Assembly (NCBI RefSeq): GCF_003290125.1
Contig: NZ_QMKH01000001.1
Span: forward strand, 372,001-436,000
Direction: 5' to 3'
Source: Microvirga flavescens
GTDB lineage: Bacteria; Pseudomonadota; Alphaproteobacteria; Rhizobiales; Beijerinckiaceae
DNA length: 64,000 nucleotides
Positions 25,344-37,500 of this stretch are shown one piece after another. The stretch's first letter is position 1. Each line of letters opens with the position of its first letter. A program made the position numbers and the translations under genes. The notes beneath the pieces were generated by a model. It was not told where the DNA came from. It saw nothing but the letters and a program-made list of their open reading frames with translations, and made no database searches.

Positions 25344-28300
25344 ATGAAACTGGAAACGCCAACCAGTGGAAGCGACTTGACTGCCGCTGCCGTCGCTCTG
25401 CTCGAACCTGAGCACGCAACCCTTCCCCCCACATTCGTGAGCGATCTCTTCGGCCGCGTGCCGTCCGAGGATCTCAGCGCCTACACGCCGCAAACGCTCG
25501 CAAGCCTTGCGAAAGCAGCTTACGCCCACCTTGCCGCGCCGCGCGCGGACGGGGCGGATATCCGCCTGCTCGACTTCGAAATCGAGCATGATGGCCGCAG
25601 CAAGGATGTAACGGTTCTTGAAGTCCTCAACGACAACATGCCGTTCCTGCTCGATTCGACGCTCGCCGAAATCGTCAGCGAGGGATTTGAGCCGCTGCTC
25701 GTGGCGCACCCCATTCTCGCCGTCGAGCGCGATGCGAAGGGCAACCTGATTCGTCTCGTCGGCGAAGCTTCCGCCCCCGCGCAGGATAGCGTGCAACGCG
25801 AGAGCTTCATTCACATTCATCTGCCGCGCATCGATGAGCCGGCGGAGCGTGAACGGCTGATTTCCAACCTCAGACGCGTTTATGCGGATGTCGCCGTCGC
25901 CGTGCGTGACTGGTCGCCGATGCGCGCCCGCCTCAACGATATCATCCGCGACTACAAGGCCAATCCGCCGCCGCTGCCGGAGGATGAGACGCGGGAGGCC
26001 ATCGCCTTCCTCGAATGGATCATCGAGAACAACTTCACTTTCTTAGGTCTGCGCGAATACCGCCTGCCCTTGAGTGATGTCGCCGCCGATCCGGTGGAAG
26101 GCACGGGCCTTGGCCTGTTGCGCGATCCGTCCGTGCGCGTGCTGCGCCGTGGGCGCGAGCTTGTGGCGATGACGCCGGAAATCCGCACCTTCATGGCGCA
26201 GCCGAAGGCGCTCATCATCACCAAGGCGAATGTGAAGTCGCTCGTCCATCGCCGCGCGCATCTCGATTACGTCGGCATGAAGCTGTTCGACGGCAAAGGT
26301 CAGGTGCAGGGAGAACTGCGCGTCGTCGGCCTTTTCACATCGAGCGCCTATAACAACACCACGGCGGAAGTGCCTTACCTGCGCCTGAAGGTGGCGCGTG
26401 TCGTGGCGCGTGCCGGGTTCGATCCGGCGAGTTATTCCGGCCGCTCGCTTCTCAACGTTCTGGAAAGCTACCCCCGCGACGATCTTTTCCAGATCGACGA
26501 GGACACGCTCTATAACTTCGCCATCGACATTATGAACCTGTCCGAGCGGCCGCGCGTGCGTGCGCTGGCGCGGCCGGACCAGTTCGACCGGTTCGTTTCG
26601 ATCCTGGTCTACGTGCCGAAGGACCACTACGACACCGACACCAGCCGCCGCATCGCGGAATTCCTCGCCGGAATCTACGAGGGCCGCATTTCCGCGATCT
26701 ATCCGGCTTATCCGGAAGGGCCTTTGGCGCGCACCCATTACATCATCGGGCGCGATGAAGGCGAAACGCCGAGGGTGCCGCGTGAGACGCTCGAAAAGGG
26801 CATCTCCACCATCGTCCGCACCTGGGCCGATTCCTTGAGCGACCGCCTCGCCGAGACCGTCGGCGGCCCGCGCGCCCGCGCTCTTGCCTCCCGCTACGCC
26901 CGCGCCTTCAGCGCCGGCTATCGCGAGGCTTTCAGCGTCGAAGAAGCCATCGTCGACGTGAGCATTCTCGAACAGCTCTCAGACGCGCGCCCGCGCGCCG
27001 TCGATCTCTCCCGCCGCGAGGGCGACGAGGAGACGCGCGTTCATCTGAAGGTGTTCTCGCGCGGGATGGCGCTGCCGCTCTCCGAGCGCGTACCGCTCCT
27101 CGAGAACCTCGGCTTCCGGGTGGTGAACGAGCGAACCTATCGCGTCGTCCTGCCCGGCCCCAACGGCGCGGACCGTATCTGGCTGCACGACATGACGCTG
27201 GAGCGCGCCTCGGGCGGGCCCATCGTCATTGCCGAGATCAGCGACCTGATCGAGGCGGCCCTGCTCGCCCTGTTCCGGGACCTTGCCGAGTCGGACGCCT
27301 TCAACCGCCTCGTCCTGGAAGCCGGCCTCGGCTGGCGCGATGTGGCGATGGTGCGCGCCTTCGGCCGCTATCTCCGCCAGATCCGCATTCCTTATGCGCA
27401 GGACTATCTCGCCGAGACACTGGCGCGGCACAGCGCCATCGCGGCAAAGCTCGTCGCCTATTTCTATGCCCGCTTCGATTCGCGCATCGAAACGATGGAA
27501 GAGCGAGCGACGAGAGAATCCGCGATACGCGCCGAGATCGAGGAACAGCTCAAGAGCGTCACGAGCCTCGACGACGACCGCATCCTGCGCCGCTTCATCA
27601 ATCTCATGGAAGCTGCGGTCCGCACCAACTTCTTCCAGTTGGAACCAAACGGCCTGCCGCGTCAGACCATCGCATTCAAGTTCGAATGCGCGAAGGTCGA
27701 GGGGCTGCCGCTGCCGAAGCCTCTATACGAGATCTTCGTCTACTCGCCGCGTGTCGAAGGCGTGCATCTGCGCTTCGGCAAGGTGGCGCGCGGAGGCCTG
27801 CGCTGGTCGGATCGTCCGCAGGATTTCCGCACGGAAGTCCTCGGCCTCGTGAAGGCGCAGCAGGTCAAGAACGCCGTAATCGTGCCTGTCGGCGCGAAGG
27901 GCGGCTTCGTTCCAAAGCACCTGCCGCCGCCGAGCGACCGTCAGGCCTGGCTCAACGAGGGCACGGAAAGCTACCGCATCTTCGTGCGCACCCTGCTGCA
28001 GCTCACCGACAACATCGAGGGCGATCATATAACGCCGCCCGCCGATACCGTGCGCCATGACGGTGACGATCCTTACCTCGTCGTCGCCGCCGACAAGGGC
28101 ACGGCGACCTTCTCCGACACGGCGAACGCCCTCTCAGCGGAAAAGCATCACTGGCTCGGCGACGCCTTCGCCTCCGGCGGCAGCCAGGGCTATGACCACA
28201 AGAAGATGGGCATCACCGCCCGCGGCGCGTGGGAAGCGGTGAAGCGCCACTTCCGCGAAATGGATATCGACATCCAGTCGCAGCCGGTGACGGTGGCCGG

Positions 28301-30176
28301 CGTCGGCGACATGTCGGGCGACGTGTTCGGCAATGGCATGCTGCTCTCGCGCGCCATCAAGCTCGTCGCGGCCTTCGACCATCGCGACATCTTCCTCGAT
28401 CCGACACCCGATCCGGAATCCGCGTTCAAGGAGCGCGAGCGCCTCTTCGCCCTGCCACGTTCCAGCTGGCAGGATTACGACAAGGCGCTCATCTCCAAGG
28501 GCGGCGGCGTCTTCCCGCGCGGCGCGAAGTCCATTCCGCTCTCGCCGGAAGTGCGCGCGCTCCTCGGCCTCGACAAGACGGAAGCGACGCCGACCGAGGT
28601 GATGACCGCGATCCTCAAGGCTGAAGTCGGCCTGCTCTGGTTCGGTGGCATCGGCACCTATATCCGCGCGTCGACCGAGACCGACGAGCAGGTGGGCGAC
28701 CGTGCCAACGACGCCATCCGCATCGCCGGCGGCGACGTGCGCGCCAAGGTGATCGGCGAAGGCGCGAACCTCGGCATGACCCAGCGCGGGCGCATCGAAG
28801 CGGCGCGCGCAGGCATTCGCCTCAACACCGACGCCATCGACAACTCGGCGGGCGTGAACACCTCCGACGTGGAAGTGAACATCAAGATCGCGCTCACGAC
28901 GCCGGAGCGGGACGGACGCCTGCCTTACGAGGCGCGCAACGCCCTCCTCGCGGACATGACGGACGAGGTGGCGCGGCTTGTCTTGCGCAACAACTACCTG
29001 CAGACGCTGGCGCTCTCGCTGGCCGAGCGGCGCGGTCTGTCCGATCTCGGCTTCGCGCGCCGCCTCATGCACATGCTGGAAGCGCAGGGTCGTCTCGACC
29101 GCAACGTGGAATACCTGCCCGACGACGCCACGCTCACCGAGCGCGCGCGCCGTGGCGAGGCGCTGACACGGCCCGAGATCGCTATTCTTCTGGCTTATGC
29201 CAAGCTCTCGCTGCACGATGAGCTTCTGGCAAGCCCGGTGCCGGACGATCCGTATCTCGGCAAGGAACTCGACCGGTACTTCCCTGACGAGATGCGCGAG
29301 CGCTTCCCGGATGCCATCGCCGGCCATCGCCTGCGCCGCGAGATCATCGCGACGCAGCTTGCGAACGCCATCATCAATCGCGGCGGCCCGACGATGGTGG
29401 CCCGCCTCGTGGACCAGACCGGCACGGACGCGCCGACGATTGCCGCGGCTTACGCGGCAACGCGCGATGCGTTCGGCCTGACCGACCTCAACTTCGCCAT
29501 CGACGCCCTCGACGGCAAGGTGCCGGGCGCGCTGCAGCTTGGCCTCTATGGCGAGTTGCAGGACCTTTTGATGAGCCGGATCGTGTGGTTCATCCGCAAC
29601 GTGGACTTCCTCAACACCCCGCTCGATGACATCGTCGGCGTCTACGGCGCGGGCGTCGCGGAGGTGGAGCGCTCGCTGCGCACCACACTCGCGCCGGAGG
29701 CCTTGGCGCTGCTCGATGCGCGCACGAGCGATCTCGTGCAGCAGGGCGTTCCGCAGGCTCTGGCGAGCCGCCTCGCGGCCCTGCCCGATCTCACCGCCGC
29801 GACCGACATCGTGTTGACGGCGCAGAAGACTGGACGGCCCGTGCTCGATATCGCGCGCACGCATTTCGCAGTGGAAGCGACGTTCCGCCTCGGCGCGCTC
29901 GTTCAGGCGGCCAACGGCATCAGCGTGAGCGATTACTTTGATCGCCTCGCGCTCGACCGCGCCATCGACGGCATCGCCTTCGCCCACCGCAACCTCACCG
30001 CCGAGATCGTCTCGCAAGGGGCTGCCGGTGATGTGGGCGTGGCGGCGTGGAGCGAGCGGCGCGGCGCGGACCTCCAACGCATCCGCAACGCGGTCGACAA
30101 CATCGTCACCTCCGGCCTCACGCTCTCCAAGGTGAGCGTCGCCGCAAGCCTCCTCGGCGATCTGGTGAAGGGATAA
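25344..30176 (+). CDS. gdhZ: NAD-specific glutamate dehydrogenase, large (180 kDa) type
   Basis: A 1610-residue NAD-dependent glutamate dehydrogenase that oxidises glutamate to 2-oxoglutarate and ammonium. The long N-terminal part (to about residue 700) carries the ACT-like regulatory regions; the catalytic core has RGGLRWSDRPQDFRTEVLGLVKAQQVKN, VGAKGGFVPK and the later EGANLGMTQRGRIE and DNSAGVNTSDVEVNIKI motifs. Length is normal for the alpha- and gammaproteobacterial enzymes. It stands alone and is followed two bases later by an MFS gene. Confidence 0.96.
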   Translation: MKLETPTSGSDLTAAAVALLEPEHATLPPTFVSDLFGRVPSEDLSAYTPQTLASLAKAAYAHLAAPRADGADIRLLDFEIEHDGRSKDVTVLEVLNDNMPFLLDSTLAEIVSEGFEPLLVAHPILAVERDAKGNLIRLVGEASAPAQDSVQRESFIHIHLPRIDEPAERERLISNLRRVYADVAVAVRDWSPMRARLNDIIRDYKANPPPLPEDETREAIAFLEWIIENNFTFLGLREYRLPLSDVAADPVEGTGLGLLRDPSVRVLRRGRELVAMTPEIRTFMAQPKALIITKANVKSLVHRRAHLDYVGMKLFDGKGQVQGELRVVGLFTSSAYNNTTAEVPYLRLKVARVVARAGFDPASYSGRSLLNVLESYPRDDLFQIDEDTLYNFAIDIMNLSERPRVRALARPDQFDRFVSILVYVPKDHYDTDTSRRIAEFLAGIYEGRISAIYPAYPEGPLARTHYIIGRDEGETPRVPRETLEKGISTIVRTWADSLSDRLAETVGGPRARALASRYARAFSAGYREAFSVEEAIVDVSILEQLSDARPRAVDLSRREGDEETRVHLKVFSRGMALPLSERVPLLENLGFRVVNERTYRVVLPGPNGADRIWLHDMTLERASGGPIVIAEISDLIEAALLALFRDLAESDAFNRLVLEAGLGWRDVAMVRAFGRYLRQIRIPYAQDYLAETLARHSAIAAKLVAYFYARFDSRIETMEERATRESAIRAEIEEQLKSVTSLDDDRILRRFINLMEAAVRTNFFQLEPNGLPRQTIAFKFECAKVEGLPLPKPLYEIFVYSPRVEGVHLRFGKVARGGLRWSDRPQDFRTEVLGLVKAQQVKNAVIVPVGAKGGFVPKHLPPPSDRQAWLNEGTESYRIFVRTLLQLTDNIEGDHITPPADTVRHDGDDPYLVVAADKGTATFSDTANALSAEKHHWLGDAFASGGSQGYDHKKMGITARGAWEAVKRHFREMDIDIQSQPVTVAGVGDMSGDVFGNGMLLSRAIKLVAAFDHRDIFLDPTPDPESAFKERERLFALPRSSWQDYDKALISKGGGVFPRGAKSIPLSPEVRALLGLDKTEATPTEVMTAILKAEVGLLWFGGIGTYIRASTETDEQVGDRANDAIRIAGGDVRAKVIGEGANLGMTQRGRIEAARAGIRLNTDAIDNSAGVNTSDVEVNIKIALTTPERDGRLPYEARNALLADMTDEVARLVLRNNYLQTLALSLAERRGLSDLGFARRLMHMLEAQGRLDRNVEYLPDDATLTERARRGEALTRPEIAILLAYAKLSLHDELLASPVPDDPYLGKELDRYFPDEMRERFPDAIAGHRLRREIIATQLANAIINRGGPTMVARLVDQTGTDAPTIAAAYAATRDAFGLTDLNFAIDALDGKVPGALQLGLYGELQDLLMSRIVWFIRNVDFLNTPLDDIVGVYGAGVAEVERSLRTTLAPEALALLDARTSDLVQQGVPQALASRLAALPDLTAATDIVLTAQKTGRPVLDIARTHFAVEATFRLGALVQAANGISVSDYFDRLALDRAIDGIAFAHRNLTAEIVSQGAAGDVGVAAWSERRGADLQRIRNAVDNIVTSGLTLSKVSVAASLLGDLVKG

Positions 30177-30178
30177 GC

Positions 30179-31579
30179 ATGCCGATGGCGTCATCACCTC
30201 CACCCGGGGATGACGCCATCGCCCCCACCCCCACAGCCTCCAGCGCCGCAATCCTTGGCTGGCTGTTCTTCGATTGGGCCTGCCAGCCCTTCTTCACCCT
30301 CGTCACTACCTTCGTCTTCGCGCCCTATTTCGCGTCCGCCCTCGCGCCCGATCCAGTGACGGGCCAGAGTTTGTGGGGCTACGCCACGGCGGCGGCGGGG
30401 CTGACGCTGGCGTTCCTCTCCCCCGTCCTCGGCTCGATTGCGGATGCCACGGGGCCGAAGAAGCCGTGGATCGCCGGATGCGGGCTCGTGCTGTTTCTCG
30501 CCTGCAGTGTCATGTGGTTCGCGGCCCCCGGCGCGACCTACGGAATCGCCATCGCGCTTCTGGCCTTCGCCTTCGGCACGGTCGCCGTCGAAGTCGCCAC
30601 CGTGTTCAACAATTCCATGATCCCGCACCTCGTGCCGCCGGAACGCTTCGGGCGGCTTTCCGGCACGGGCTGGGCTATCGGCTATCTCGGCGGACTGGTG
30701 TCGCTCGTCATCGTCCTCGGCTTTCTCGCCGCCGATCATGACACGGGACGCACTCTTCTCGGCATCAAGCCGCTCTTCGGGCTCGATCCCGCGACGCGCG
30801 AGGGAGATCGCATCACGGGTCCGTTCGCGGCCCTGTGGTTCCTCGTCTTCGTCGCGCCGCTCTTTCTGTTCACGCCGGACATCGCCCGCTCGAGCCTTCC
30901 GCTCGCGGAAGCCGTACGCAAAGGCATCGCGCAGGTGAAGAGCACCATCGCCGATGCGCGGCGGCATGAAAGCGTCGGGCGCTTTCTTCTCGCGAACATG
31001 GTCTATCAGGATGCGCTCGTCGCGCTCTTCGCCTTCGGCGGCATCTACGGCGCGGGCGTGTTCGGCTGGCGCGCCACGGAGCTCGGCGTCTTCGGCATTC
31101 TTCTCACCGTTACGGGCACCGTCGGCGCGTTGATCGGCGGGCGGCTCGACGACGCTTTCGGCGCAAAGCCCGTCATCATGGGCGCTATCCTTGTGCTGAT
31201 CGCGGTATGCGTCGGCGTCTTGTCGCTCGGCCCCGACCGCGTTCTTTTCGTGGTGTCGACCGCGCCGCCGGACATGAGGGCAGGACTTTATCCGTCCGTG
31301 CCCGAAAAAATGTTCGTCGCTCTCGGCCTCATCATCGGCGCGGTGGCGGGGCCGTTGCAGGCGTCATCCCGCAGCCTGCTCGCCCGCCTCGTTCCGGCGC
31401 GGGAGGCAGGGCGCTATTTCGGCCTGCTCGCGCTCTCGGGAAAAGTCACGTCCTTCCTCGCGCCTCTCGCCGTCGCCGTGGCGACAGCAGTCTTCGAAAC
31501 GCAGGCCGCAGGCCCCGCCGTGCTCATCGGTTTCTTCACTGTCGGCGGATGGCTGTTGAGCGGTGTGAAGCGGGTGTGA
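30179..31579 (+). CDS. MFS transporter, UMF1 / Atg22-like
   Basis: A 466-residue, 12-span transporter of the UMF1 (Atg22-like) branch of the major facilitator superfamily. Typical segments are LGWLFFDWACQPFFTLV at the first span, SPVLGSIADATGPKKPWI and NSMIPHLVPPERFGRLSGTGWAIGYLGG. Yeast Atg22 exports amino acids from the vacuole; bacterial substrates are unknown. The ATG lies just past the glutamate dehydrogenase stop, so cotranscription is likely and an amino-acid role would fit. Confidence 0.87.
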   Translation: MPMASSPPPGDDAIAPTPTASSAAILGWLFFDWACQPFFTLVTTFVFAPYFASALAPDPVTGQSLWGYATAAAGLTLAFLSPVLGSIADATGPKKPWIAGCGLVLFLACSVMWFAAPGATYGIAIALLAFAFGTVAVEVATVFNNSMIPHLVPPERFGRLSGTGWAIGYLGGLVSLVIVLGFLAADHDTGRTLLGIKPLFGLDPATREGDRITGPFAALWFLVFVAPLFLFTPDIARSSLPLAEAVRKGIAQVKSTIADARRHESVGRFLLANMVYQDALVALFAFGGIYGAGVFGWRATELGVFGILLTVTGTVGALIGGRLDDAFGAKPVIMGAILVLIAVCVGVLSLGPDRVLFVVSTAPPDMRAGLYPSVPEKMFVALGLIIGAVAGPLQASSRSLLARLVPAREAGRYFGLLALSGKVTSFLAPLAVAVATAVFETQAAGPAVLIGFFTVGGWLLSGVKRV

Positions 31580-31616
31580 GATTCACACGAGAGACACGCT
31601 AGACGTCTCGCGGCCC

Positions 31617-31721
31617 ACCTCTCCCTGAGGGAGAGGTCGAGCGAAGCGAGGGTGAGGGTCACAGACCTCTCCGGACAAGGCGTAACCCCTCACCCCAACC
31701 TTCTCCCCATGGGAGAGGGAG
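31617..31721. repeat. Intergenic palindromic repeat (CTCTCCC...GGGAGAGG family)
   Basis: A perfect hairpin (ACCTCTCCCT against AGGGAGAGGT, 31618-31637) is followed by TCGAGCGAAGCGAGGGTGAG, then CCTCACCCCAACC and a second TTCTCCCC..GGGAGAGG hairpin. This compound repeat is widespread between genes in Hyphomicrobiales. It fills the gap between convergent genes and may terminate both. Confidence 0.75.
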
Positions 31722-31730
31722 TTTGTAGCC

Positions 31731-33323
31731 TCAATGCCGGAAGTGGCGGTGTCCCGTGAACACCATCGCAAGGCCGGCCTCGTCCGCCGCCTTGATGACT
31801 TCGTCGTCGCGCATGGAGCCGCCAGGCTGGATCACCGCCGTCGCACCCGCTTCCGCCGCCGCGAGTAGTCCGTCGGCGAAGGGGAAGAAGGCGTCGGAGG
31901 CGACGACAGATCCCTTGGCGAGGCTTTCCGTGAGGCCCGCCGCCTTCGCCGCCTCGGCGGCCTTCCAGGCGGCGATGCGGGAGGAATCGACACGGCTCAT
32001 CTGGCCCGCGCCGATACCAACCGTCGCGCCGTCCTTGGCATAGACGATGGCGTTCGACTTGACGTGCTTGGCGATGCGGAAGGCAAAGCGCAGATCCGCA
32101 AGTTCCCGATCCGACGGCGCGCGCTTCGTCACCACCTTCAGGTCCATCGCCTCGACGACGGCGTTGTCCCGCGCCTGAGCGAGGAAGCCGCCCGCGACGG
32201 TGCGGATGGCGAGACCCTCCTGACGCGGATCGGGCAGCCCACCGGCGAGCAGAAGCCGCAGATTCTTCTTGGCGGCGACGATGGCGATGGCCTCTTCGCT
32301 CGCATCCGGCGCGATGATGACCTCGGTGAAGATTTCCGTGATGGCGCGCGCGGCCTCCGCATCGAGGGGGCGGTTCATGGCGACGATGCCGCCGAAGGCG
32401 GAGACGGGATCGCAGCGCAGCGCCTTCTCATAAGCTTCGCGCAGGGACGCGCCTTCCGCCACGCCGCAAGGGTTGGCGTGCTTGACGATGACGATTGCCG
32501 CCGAGCGCTCCGGCGCGAATTCCGCCACGCATTCATAAGCCGCGTCGGTATCGTTGATGTTGTTGTAGGACAGCTGCTTGCCCTGCACCTGCCGCGCCGT
32601 CGCGACGCCGGGGCGTTGTTCCGGTGTCTTGTAGAAGGCGGCGGATTGGTGCGGGTTCTCGCCGTAGCGCATCACTTCCGCCAAGGTTCCGCCGATGGCG
32701 CGATAGGGCGGCGTTTCCTCGCCGAGCTCGGTCGCAAGCCAGTTGGAGATCGCCGCGTCATAGGCGGCGGTGCGCGCATAGGCCTTCTGTGCGAGGCGGC
32801 GGCGCAGGGCTTGCGAGAGCGAACCGTTTTGCGCGGAAAGCTCCGCGATGATCACGTCATAATCCGCGCCGTCCACGACCACCGCGACATCGTCGTGGTT
32901 CTTTGCCGCCGCGCGGATCATCGCCGGGCCGCCGATGTCGATATTCTCGATGCAATCCTCATAAGGCCGCTTCGCGGCGATGGTCGCCTCGAAGGGGTAG
33001 AGGTTCACCACGAGCAGGTCGATCGGCACGATGCCGTGGGCCAGCATGGCCGCCTGATGCTCGGGATTGGCGCGGATGCTAAGCAGGCCGCCGTGGACGC
33101 CCGGGTGCAGCGTCTTCACGCGCCCGTCCATCATTTCCGGGAACCCGGTGAGCTCGCTCACGTCCTTGACCGCAAGCCCCGCCTCCTGAAGCGCCTTCTT
33201 GGTGCCGCCGGTCGAAACCAGCTCGACGCCCTTCGCGGCGAGCGCCTTTGCGAAATCCACAAGGCCGGTCTTGTCGGAAACGGACAAAAGGGCGCGCGTA
33301 ACGCGCTTCAGGTCGCTCGGCAT
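31731..33323 (-). CDS. purH: Bifunctional AICAR transformylase / IMP cyclohydrolase
   Basis: A 530-residue PurH performing the last two steps of IMP synthesis. The N-terminal IMP cyclohydrolase (MGS-like) domain shows [28 protein letters not shown] and [15 protein letters not shown]; the transformylase domain has the KHANPCGVA motif, with its catalytic Lys-His, and ends at [12 protein letters not shown] 33323 gives the normal length; the open frame continuing upstream is not family-like. In related genomes purH sits next to the heparinase gene found here 10 kb away. Confidence 0.97.
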   Translation of the reverse strand: MPSDLKRVTRALLSVSDKTGLVDFAKALAAKGVELVSTGGTKKALQEAGLAVKDVSELTGFPEMMDGRVKTLHPGVHGGLLSIRANPEHQAAMLAHGIVPIDLLVVNLYPFEATIAAKRPYEDCIENIDIGGPAMIRAAAKNHDDVAVVVDGADYDVIIAELSAQNGSLSQALRRRLAQKAYARTAAYDAAISNWLATELGEETPPYRAIGGTLAEVMRYGENPHQSAAFYKTPEQRPGVATARQVQGKQLSYNNINDTDAAYECVAEFAPERSAAIVIVKHANPCGVAEGASLREAYEKALRCDPVSAFGGIVAMNRPLDAEAARAITEIFTEVIIAPDASEEAIAIVAAKKNLRLLLAGGLPDPRQEGLAIRTVAGGFLAQARDNAVVEAMDLKVVTKRAPSDRELADLRFAFRIAKHVKSNAIVYAKDGATVGIGAGQMSRVDSSRIAAWKAAEAAKAAGLTESLAKGSVVASDAFFPFADGLLAAAEAGATAVIQPGGSMRDDEVIKAADEAGLAMVFTGHRHFRH

Positions 33324-33485
33324 GGGCTGGGCCGCTCCATTGAAGGTGGGGATGCGCGCGCGATAGCACGACGGGGGCCGAATGGGAACCACAACAGAGG
33401 CTGCACGGCCCGTTAAGAAGATGTTCAAGCTGGGTACTTTAAGACTTGGCCGTTGGCTCGCAGAGCCCGATCTGGGAAGAATACG

Positions 33486-34400
33486 ATGGCTTACATTTCC
33501 GCCGGCATCGACGCCGATCTCGACACCTCGAACCTCTCCATCGGAGGATGGTACGAAGGAGAGATGACCGCGGCCCGCTCGGACTGGATGCAGATCGAGT
33601 ACACCTACGGCTACGCGGACTTCCTCGGTTACGGTTTCGGCTACGATGTCGATACCGGCCACCTGATCGACGGCGTGCTGACCCGGATCGACCTCTACGA
33701 CGCCTACGGGGCTTCCGAGCTCACCATTTCCAAGATCTCCATTTCGGCGGAGCTGTTCTACAGCTGGGTCTATTACAACGATTCCTACACGGCGGCGGCC
33801 ACGATCCTGCGGGGCAACGACACGATTTCCGGCAGTCGCCTGGCGGACCGCATCGACGGCTTTACCGGCAATGACACCATCAAGGGTCAGGCAGGCTCCG
33901 ACCGTCTTTATGGTTCGGGCGGCAACGACAAGCTCGACGGCGGCAGCGGCTTCGATACTCTCTCCGGCGGATCAGGGAACGACACGCTGATCGGCAGCCT
34001 CGACGACGATTACCTTTCCGGCGGCGCGGGCAACGACAAGCTCAACGGCGGCGAAGGCTACGACGTTCTGAGCGGTGGTGCCGGGAGGGACATCTTCGTC
34101 TTCGACGAGCCGGTCTATTCCAGCCTCGATGCCGACCGCATCACGGACTTCAACGTGGTGTACGACACGATCCATATCGCCCGCGAGGCCTTCACCGCGC
34201 TTGGCCGGAAGGGCGCTCTCAAGGCGTCCGCCTTCTGGACCGGCCCGGCGGCGCACGATGCGTCCGACCGCATCATCTACGACAGGAAGACCGGCGCGCT
34301 CTATTACGATCCCGATGGAACCGGCGCGCTGCAGCAGCAGCAAATTGCCACTCTCTCGAAGAACCTGAAGATGACGGCAGCGGATTTCTACGTGATCTGA
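33486..34400 (+). CDS. RTX calcium-binding secreted protein
   Basis: A 304-residue protein. The first 110 residues are a novel-looking beta-rich domain with many Tyr, Gly and Asp; residues about 115-200 hold six or so RTX nonapeptides ([43 protein letters not shown]). The end is the same RTX C-terminal domain as in the proteins at 808 and 54296, with [14 protein letters not shown] and a final DFYVI. No signal peptide. A GGGAAGA ribosome-binding site precedes ATG 33486. It opens the island that also encodes the type I exporter, a likely export route. Confidence 0.85.
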   Translation: MAYISAGIDADLDTSNLSIGGWYEGEMTAARSDWMQIEYTYGYADFLGYGFGYDVDTGHLIDGVLTRIDLYDAYGASELTISKISISAELFYSWVYYNDSYTAAATILRGNDTISGSRLADRIDGFTGNDTIKGQAGSDRLYGSGGNDKLDGGSGFDTLSGGSGNDTLIGSLDDDYLSGGAGNDKLNGGEGYDVLSGGAGRDIFVFDEPVYSSLDADRITDFNVVYDTIHIAREAFTALGRKGALKASAFWTGPAAHDASDRIIYDRKTGALYYDPDGTGALQQQQIATLSKNLKMTAADFYVI

Positions 34401-34591
34401 GGCCCGTTCCCTAGGGCGGGATACCGATCAACCAATGGAGTAGCGTCGCACCCGAAAGTGGAATCCGCGCCTCCTGCGACTACCCATTAATGGACCCGCG
34501 CCCCGGGTGGTCTGCTGCTATCAATGCCACGGCCCCTATGAGATGCTGAACGACGGCCAATCAGCGTTCTCATTCACAATGGGGGCTCACG

Positions 34592-37500
34592 ATGTTCCGC
34601 GCACGTCTCGTCGACGATGGCTTGAACCATGCCCGGCTGCTGAAAGGGCTTGCGTCCTTCAAGCCGGATCCCGACGGTTCCGACGATGCGTGGAGCGTTC
34701 GCCGCGACGGCGATACGGCCTCTTCGCGGCTTGCCGCCGTGCCACACGGCGATTTTCGGCAGCTCATCAATCGCACTGATACGACCGCCAGCGCCTCAAG
34801 CCCGGCGCGCCCGGCCTGGACGTTCGAGAGGCAGGCGAGTCATCTCGATCCGTTGACGGCCGCCACTGGCGTGCCACGCGCTTACGATTCTCCCGCCACG
34901 CCTGACGTGCGGGGCGATACACGCACTTACGGCTGGTCATTCACCGCATCGCAGCCCGCCACCGGCTCGCAGGTCACCCCGGTAAACCAGACCGCCGATA
35001 CGCCCGCATCGCCCAACGGAACGCCGTCCGCCCCGGCGGCCACGGGCTCGGCCACGCCGCTGCGCTGGCTTGCGGGCGGTGGGCCCGAGGTTGGAACCAC
35101 CGGCCCCACGACACAACCCGGAATCCTGCAAGGCCCCGTGACGACGGACAGCCCGGCGACGACGCCGCAAACCCTTGCCGCAGCCGCCGTGAACGACACC
35201 GTTCTCGAAAACCAGAAGACCGGAAACCCCGAAAGCGAATGGGGCATCGACGGTGCGGGCAGCTCGAACATCGAAGGCTTCGCGACCGACATCAGCGTCA
35301 ATCGCGGACAGAAGATCGACTTCAAGATCAATACCAATTCCACCAATTACCGCATCGATATCTACCGCCTCGGCTATTACGGCGGCATGGGCGCACGGAA
35401 GGTCGACACGATCCAGCACACGGGCCTGCAGACCCAGCCGACCGCCCTGCGCGATCCAACCACCGGCGCGGCCGATGCGGGCAACTGGTCGGTTTCGGCA
35501 TCGTGGAACATTCCTTCCGATGCGACGTCGGGCATCTATATCGCCAAGCTCGTGCGGCAGGACGGCACCACGGGCGCGAACCACATTCCCTTCATCGTCC
35601 GCAACGACAGCAGCACCAGCGACATCATCTTCCAGACGTCCGACACAACCTGGCAGGCCTACAACCCGTGGGGCGGCGCGAACCTTTATGGCGGCAACGG
35701 ACCCGGAGGAAGCGGGCGCTCCTATGCGGTGAGCTACAACCGCCCCATCACGACACGCGGCGGCGGCCTCGCGTCGGGACCGCAGGATTACATTTTCGGC
35801 GCCGAGTTCTCGGCGATCATGTGGCTGGAGAAGAACGGCTACGACGTCTCCTACATGGCGGGCATGGACACCGACCGCTATGGAAGCCTTCTGACGAACC
35901 ACAAGATGTTCCTGTCGGTCGGGCACGACGAATACTGGTCGGGCCAGCAGCGCGCCAATGTGGAGGCCGCCCGCGATGCAGGCGTGAACCTCTCGTTCTG
36001 GAGCGGCAACGAGGTGTACTGGAAGACGCGCTGGGCTCAGAGCTACAGCGCCGACGGCACGCCCTATCGCACCCTCGTCTGCTACAAAGAAACCTGGGCC
36101 AACGCCGACATCGACCCGAGCAACGAATGGACCGGAACCTGGCGTGACCCGCGCTTCGTCTCATCGACTGCGCAGGGCGGAGGCCAACCGGAGAACGCTC
36201 TGACGGGCACCATCTTCCAGGTCGATTCCTATCGCCGCGACTCGATCACCGTCGGTTACGACGACGCCAATCTGCGGTTCTGGCGCAATACCAGCATCGC
36301 CAACCTGCAACCCGGCCAGACCGCAACTTTGCCCGCAGGCTATCTCGGCTATGAGTGGGATGAATCGCCGGACAATGGCTTCAGGCCCGCCGGGCTCATC
36401 CCCCTGTCCTCGACGACGGTACCGGTCGATACATATCTTCTGGATTACGGCAGCACGGTCGGCAGCGGCGTCGCCACCCACAACCTGACGCTCTATCGCG
36501 CGCCGAGCGGCGCTTTGGTATTCGGCGCGGGAACGGTCTACTGGTCCTGGGCGCTCGACGCGAACCACGATCTTGAAACGACGCCGGTGGACGCCCGCAT
36601 CAAGCAGGCGATGGTGAACCTACTCGCCGACATGGGCATCCAGCCCGGCACCCTCGAATCCGGCCTCGTGCAGACAACCAAGTCCACCGACACGACAAAG
36701 CCCCTATCGACCATCATCACGCCCGGCAGCACGTCCTTCACGATGGGCCAGTCGGTGACGATCACCGGCACGGCGGCGGACAGCGGCGGCGGCGTCATCG
36801 CCGCCGTGGAAGTGTCCACGGACTCAGGCGCGACCTGGCACCGTGCGACGGGCGACGAGAACTGGAGCTACACCTGGGTCGTATCCGCGCCGGGCACATT
36901 CAAAATTCTGACGCGCGCCGTCGACGACAGCGTCAATCTCGAAACCCCGGGCCAGGGCCTCACCTACACGGTCGCGGGCCCAACGGGCGTGAGCCTGTTC
37001 TCACCCTCGGCAACACCGACAGTCACATCCGACCCGGACACGAGCTCGGTCGAACTCGGCATGAAATTCCAGGCCTCGGTCGGCGGCACCGTCACCGGCA
37101 TCAGGTTCTACAAGGGGCTCGGCGATACGGGCACCCATCAAGGCCATTTGTGGACATCGACCGGCACGCTGCTCGGCACCGTGACGTTCACCAACGAAAC
37201 CGCGAGCGGCTGGCAGACGGCGGCGTTCTCCTCGCCCATCACGCTCACGGCGGGAACGACCTATGTGGTCTCCTACCACAGCAACGGGCACTACGCCGCG
37301 ACGAGCAGCTACTTCACGGCACCCGTCACGAACGGGCCTCTGACGGCGCTCTCCGGCACGAACGGCGTTTTCTCTTACGGTTCTTCGAGCGTGTTCCCGA
37401 CCAGCAGCTTCCAGTCCACGAATTACTGGGTGGACGTGCTGTTCAACGCCTCCGGCGGCACAACGAACAATCCTCCGGTCGCCAACAACGACAACGGCTT

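Noticed and set aside
28134-30251. A 705-codon open frame antisense to the glutamate dehydrogenase gene
   Set aside because: Long antisense frames are expected in high-GC codon-biased genes; the sense strand encodes an unmistakable conserved enzyme and the antisense product looks like no known protein.
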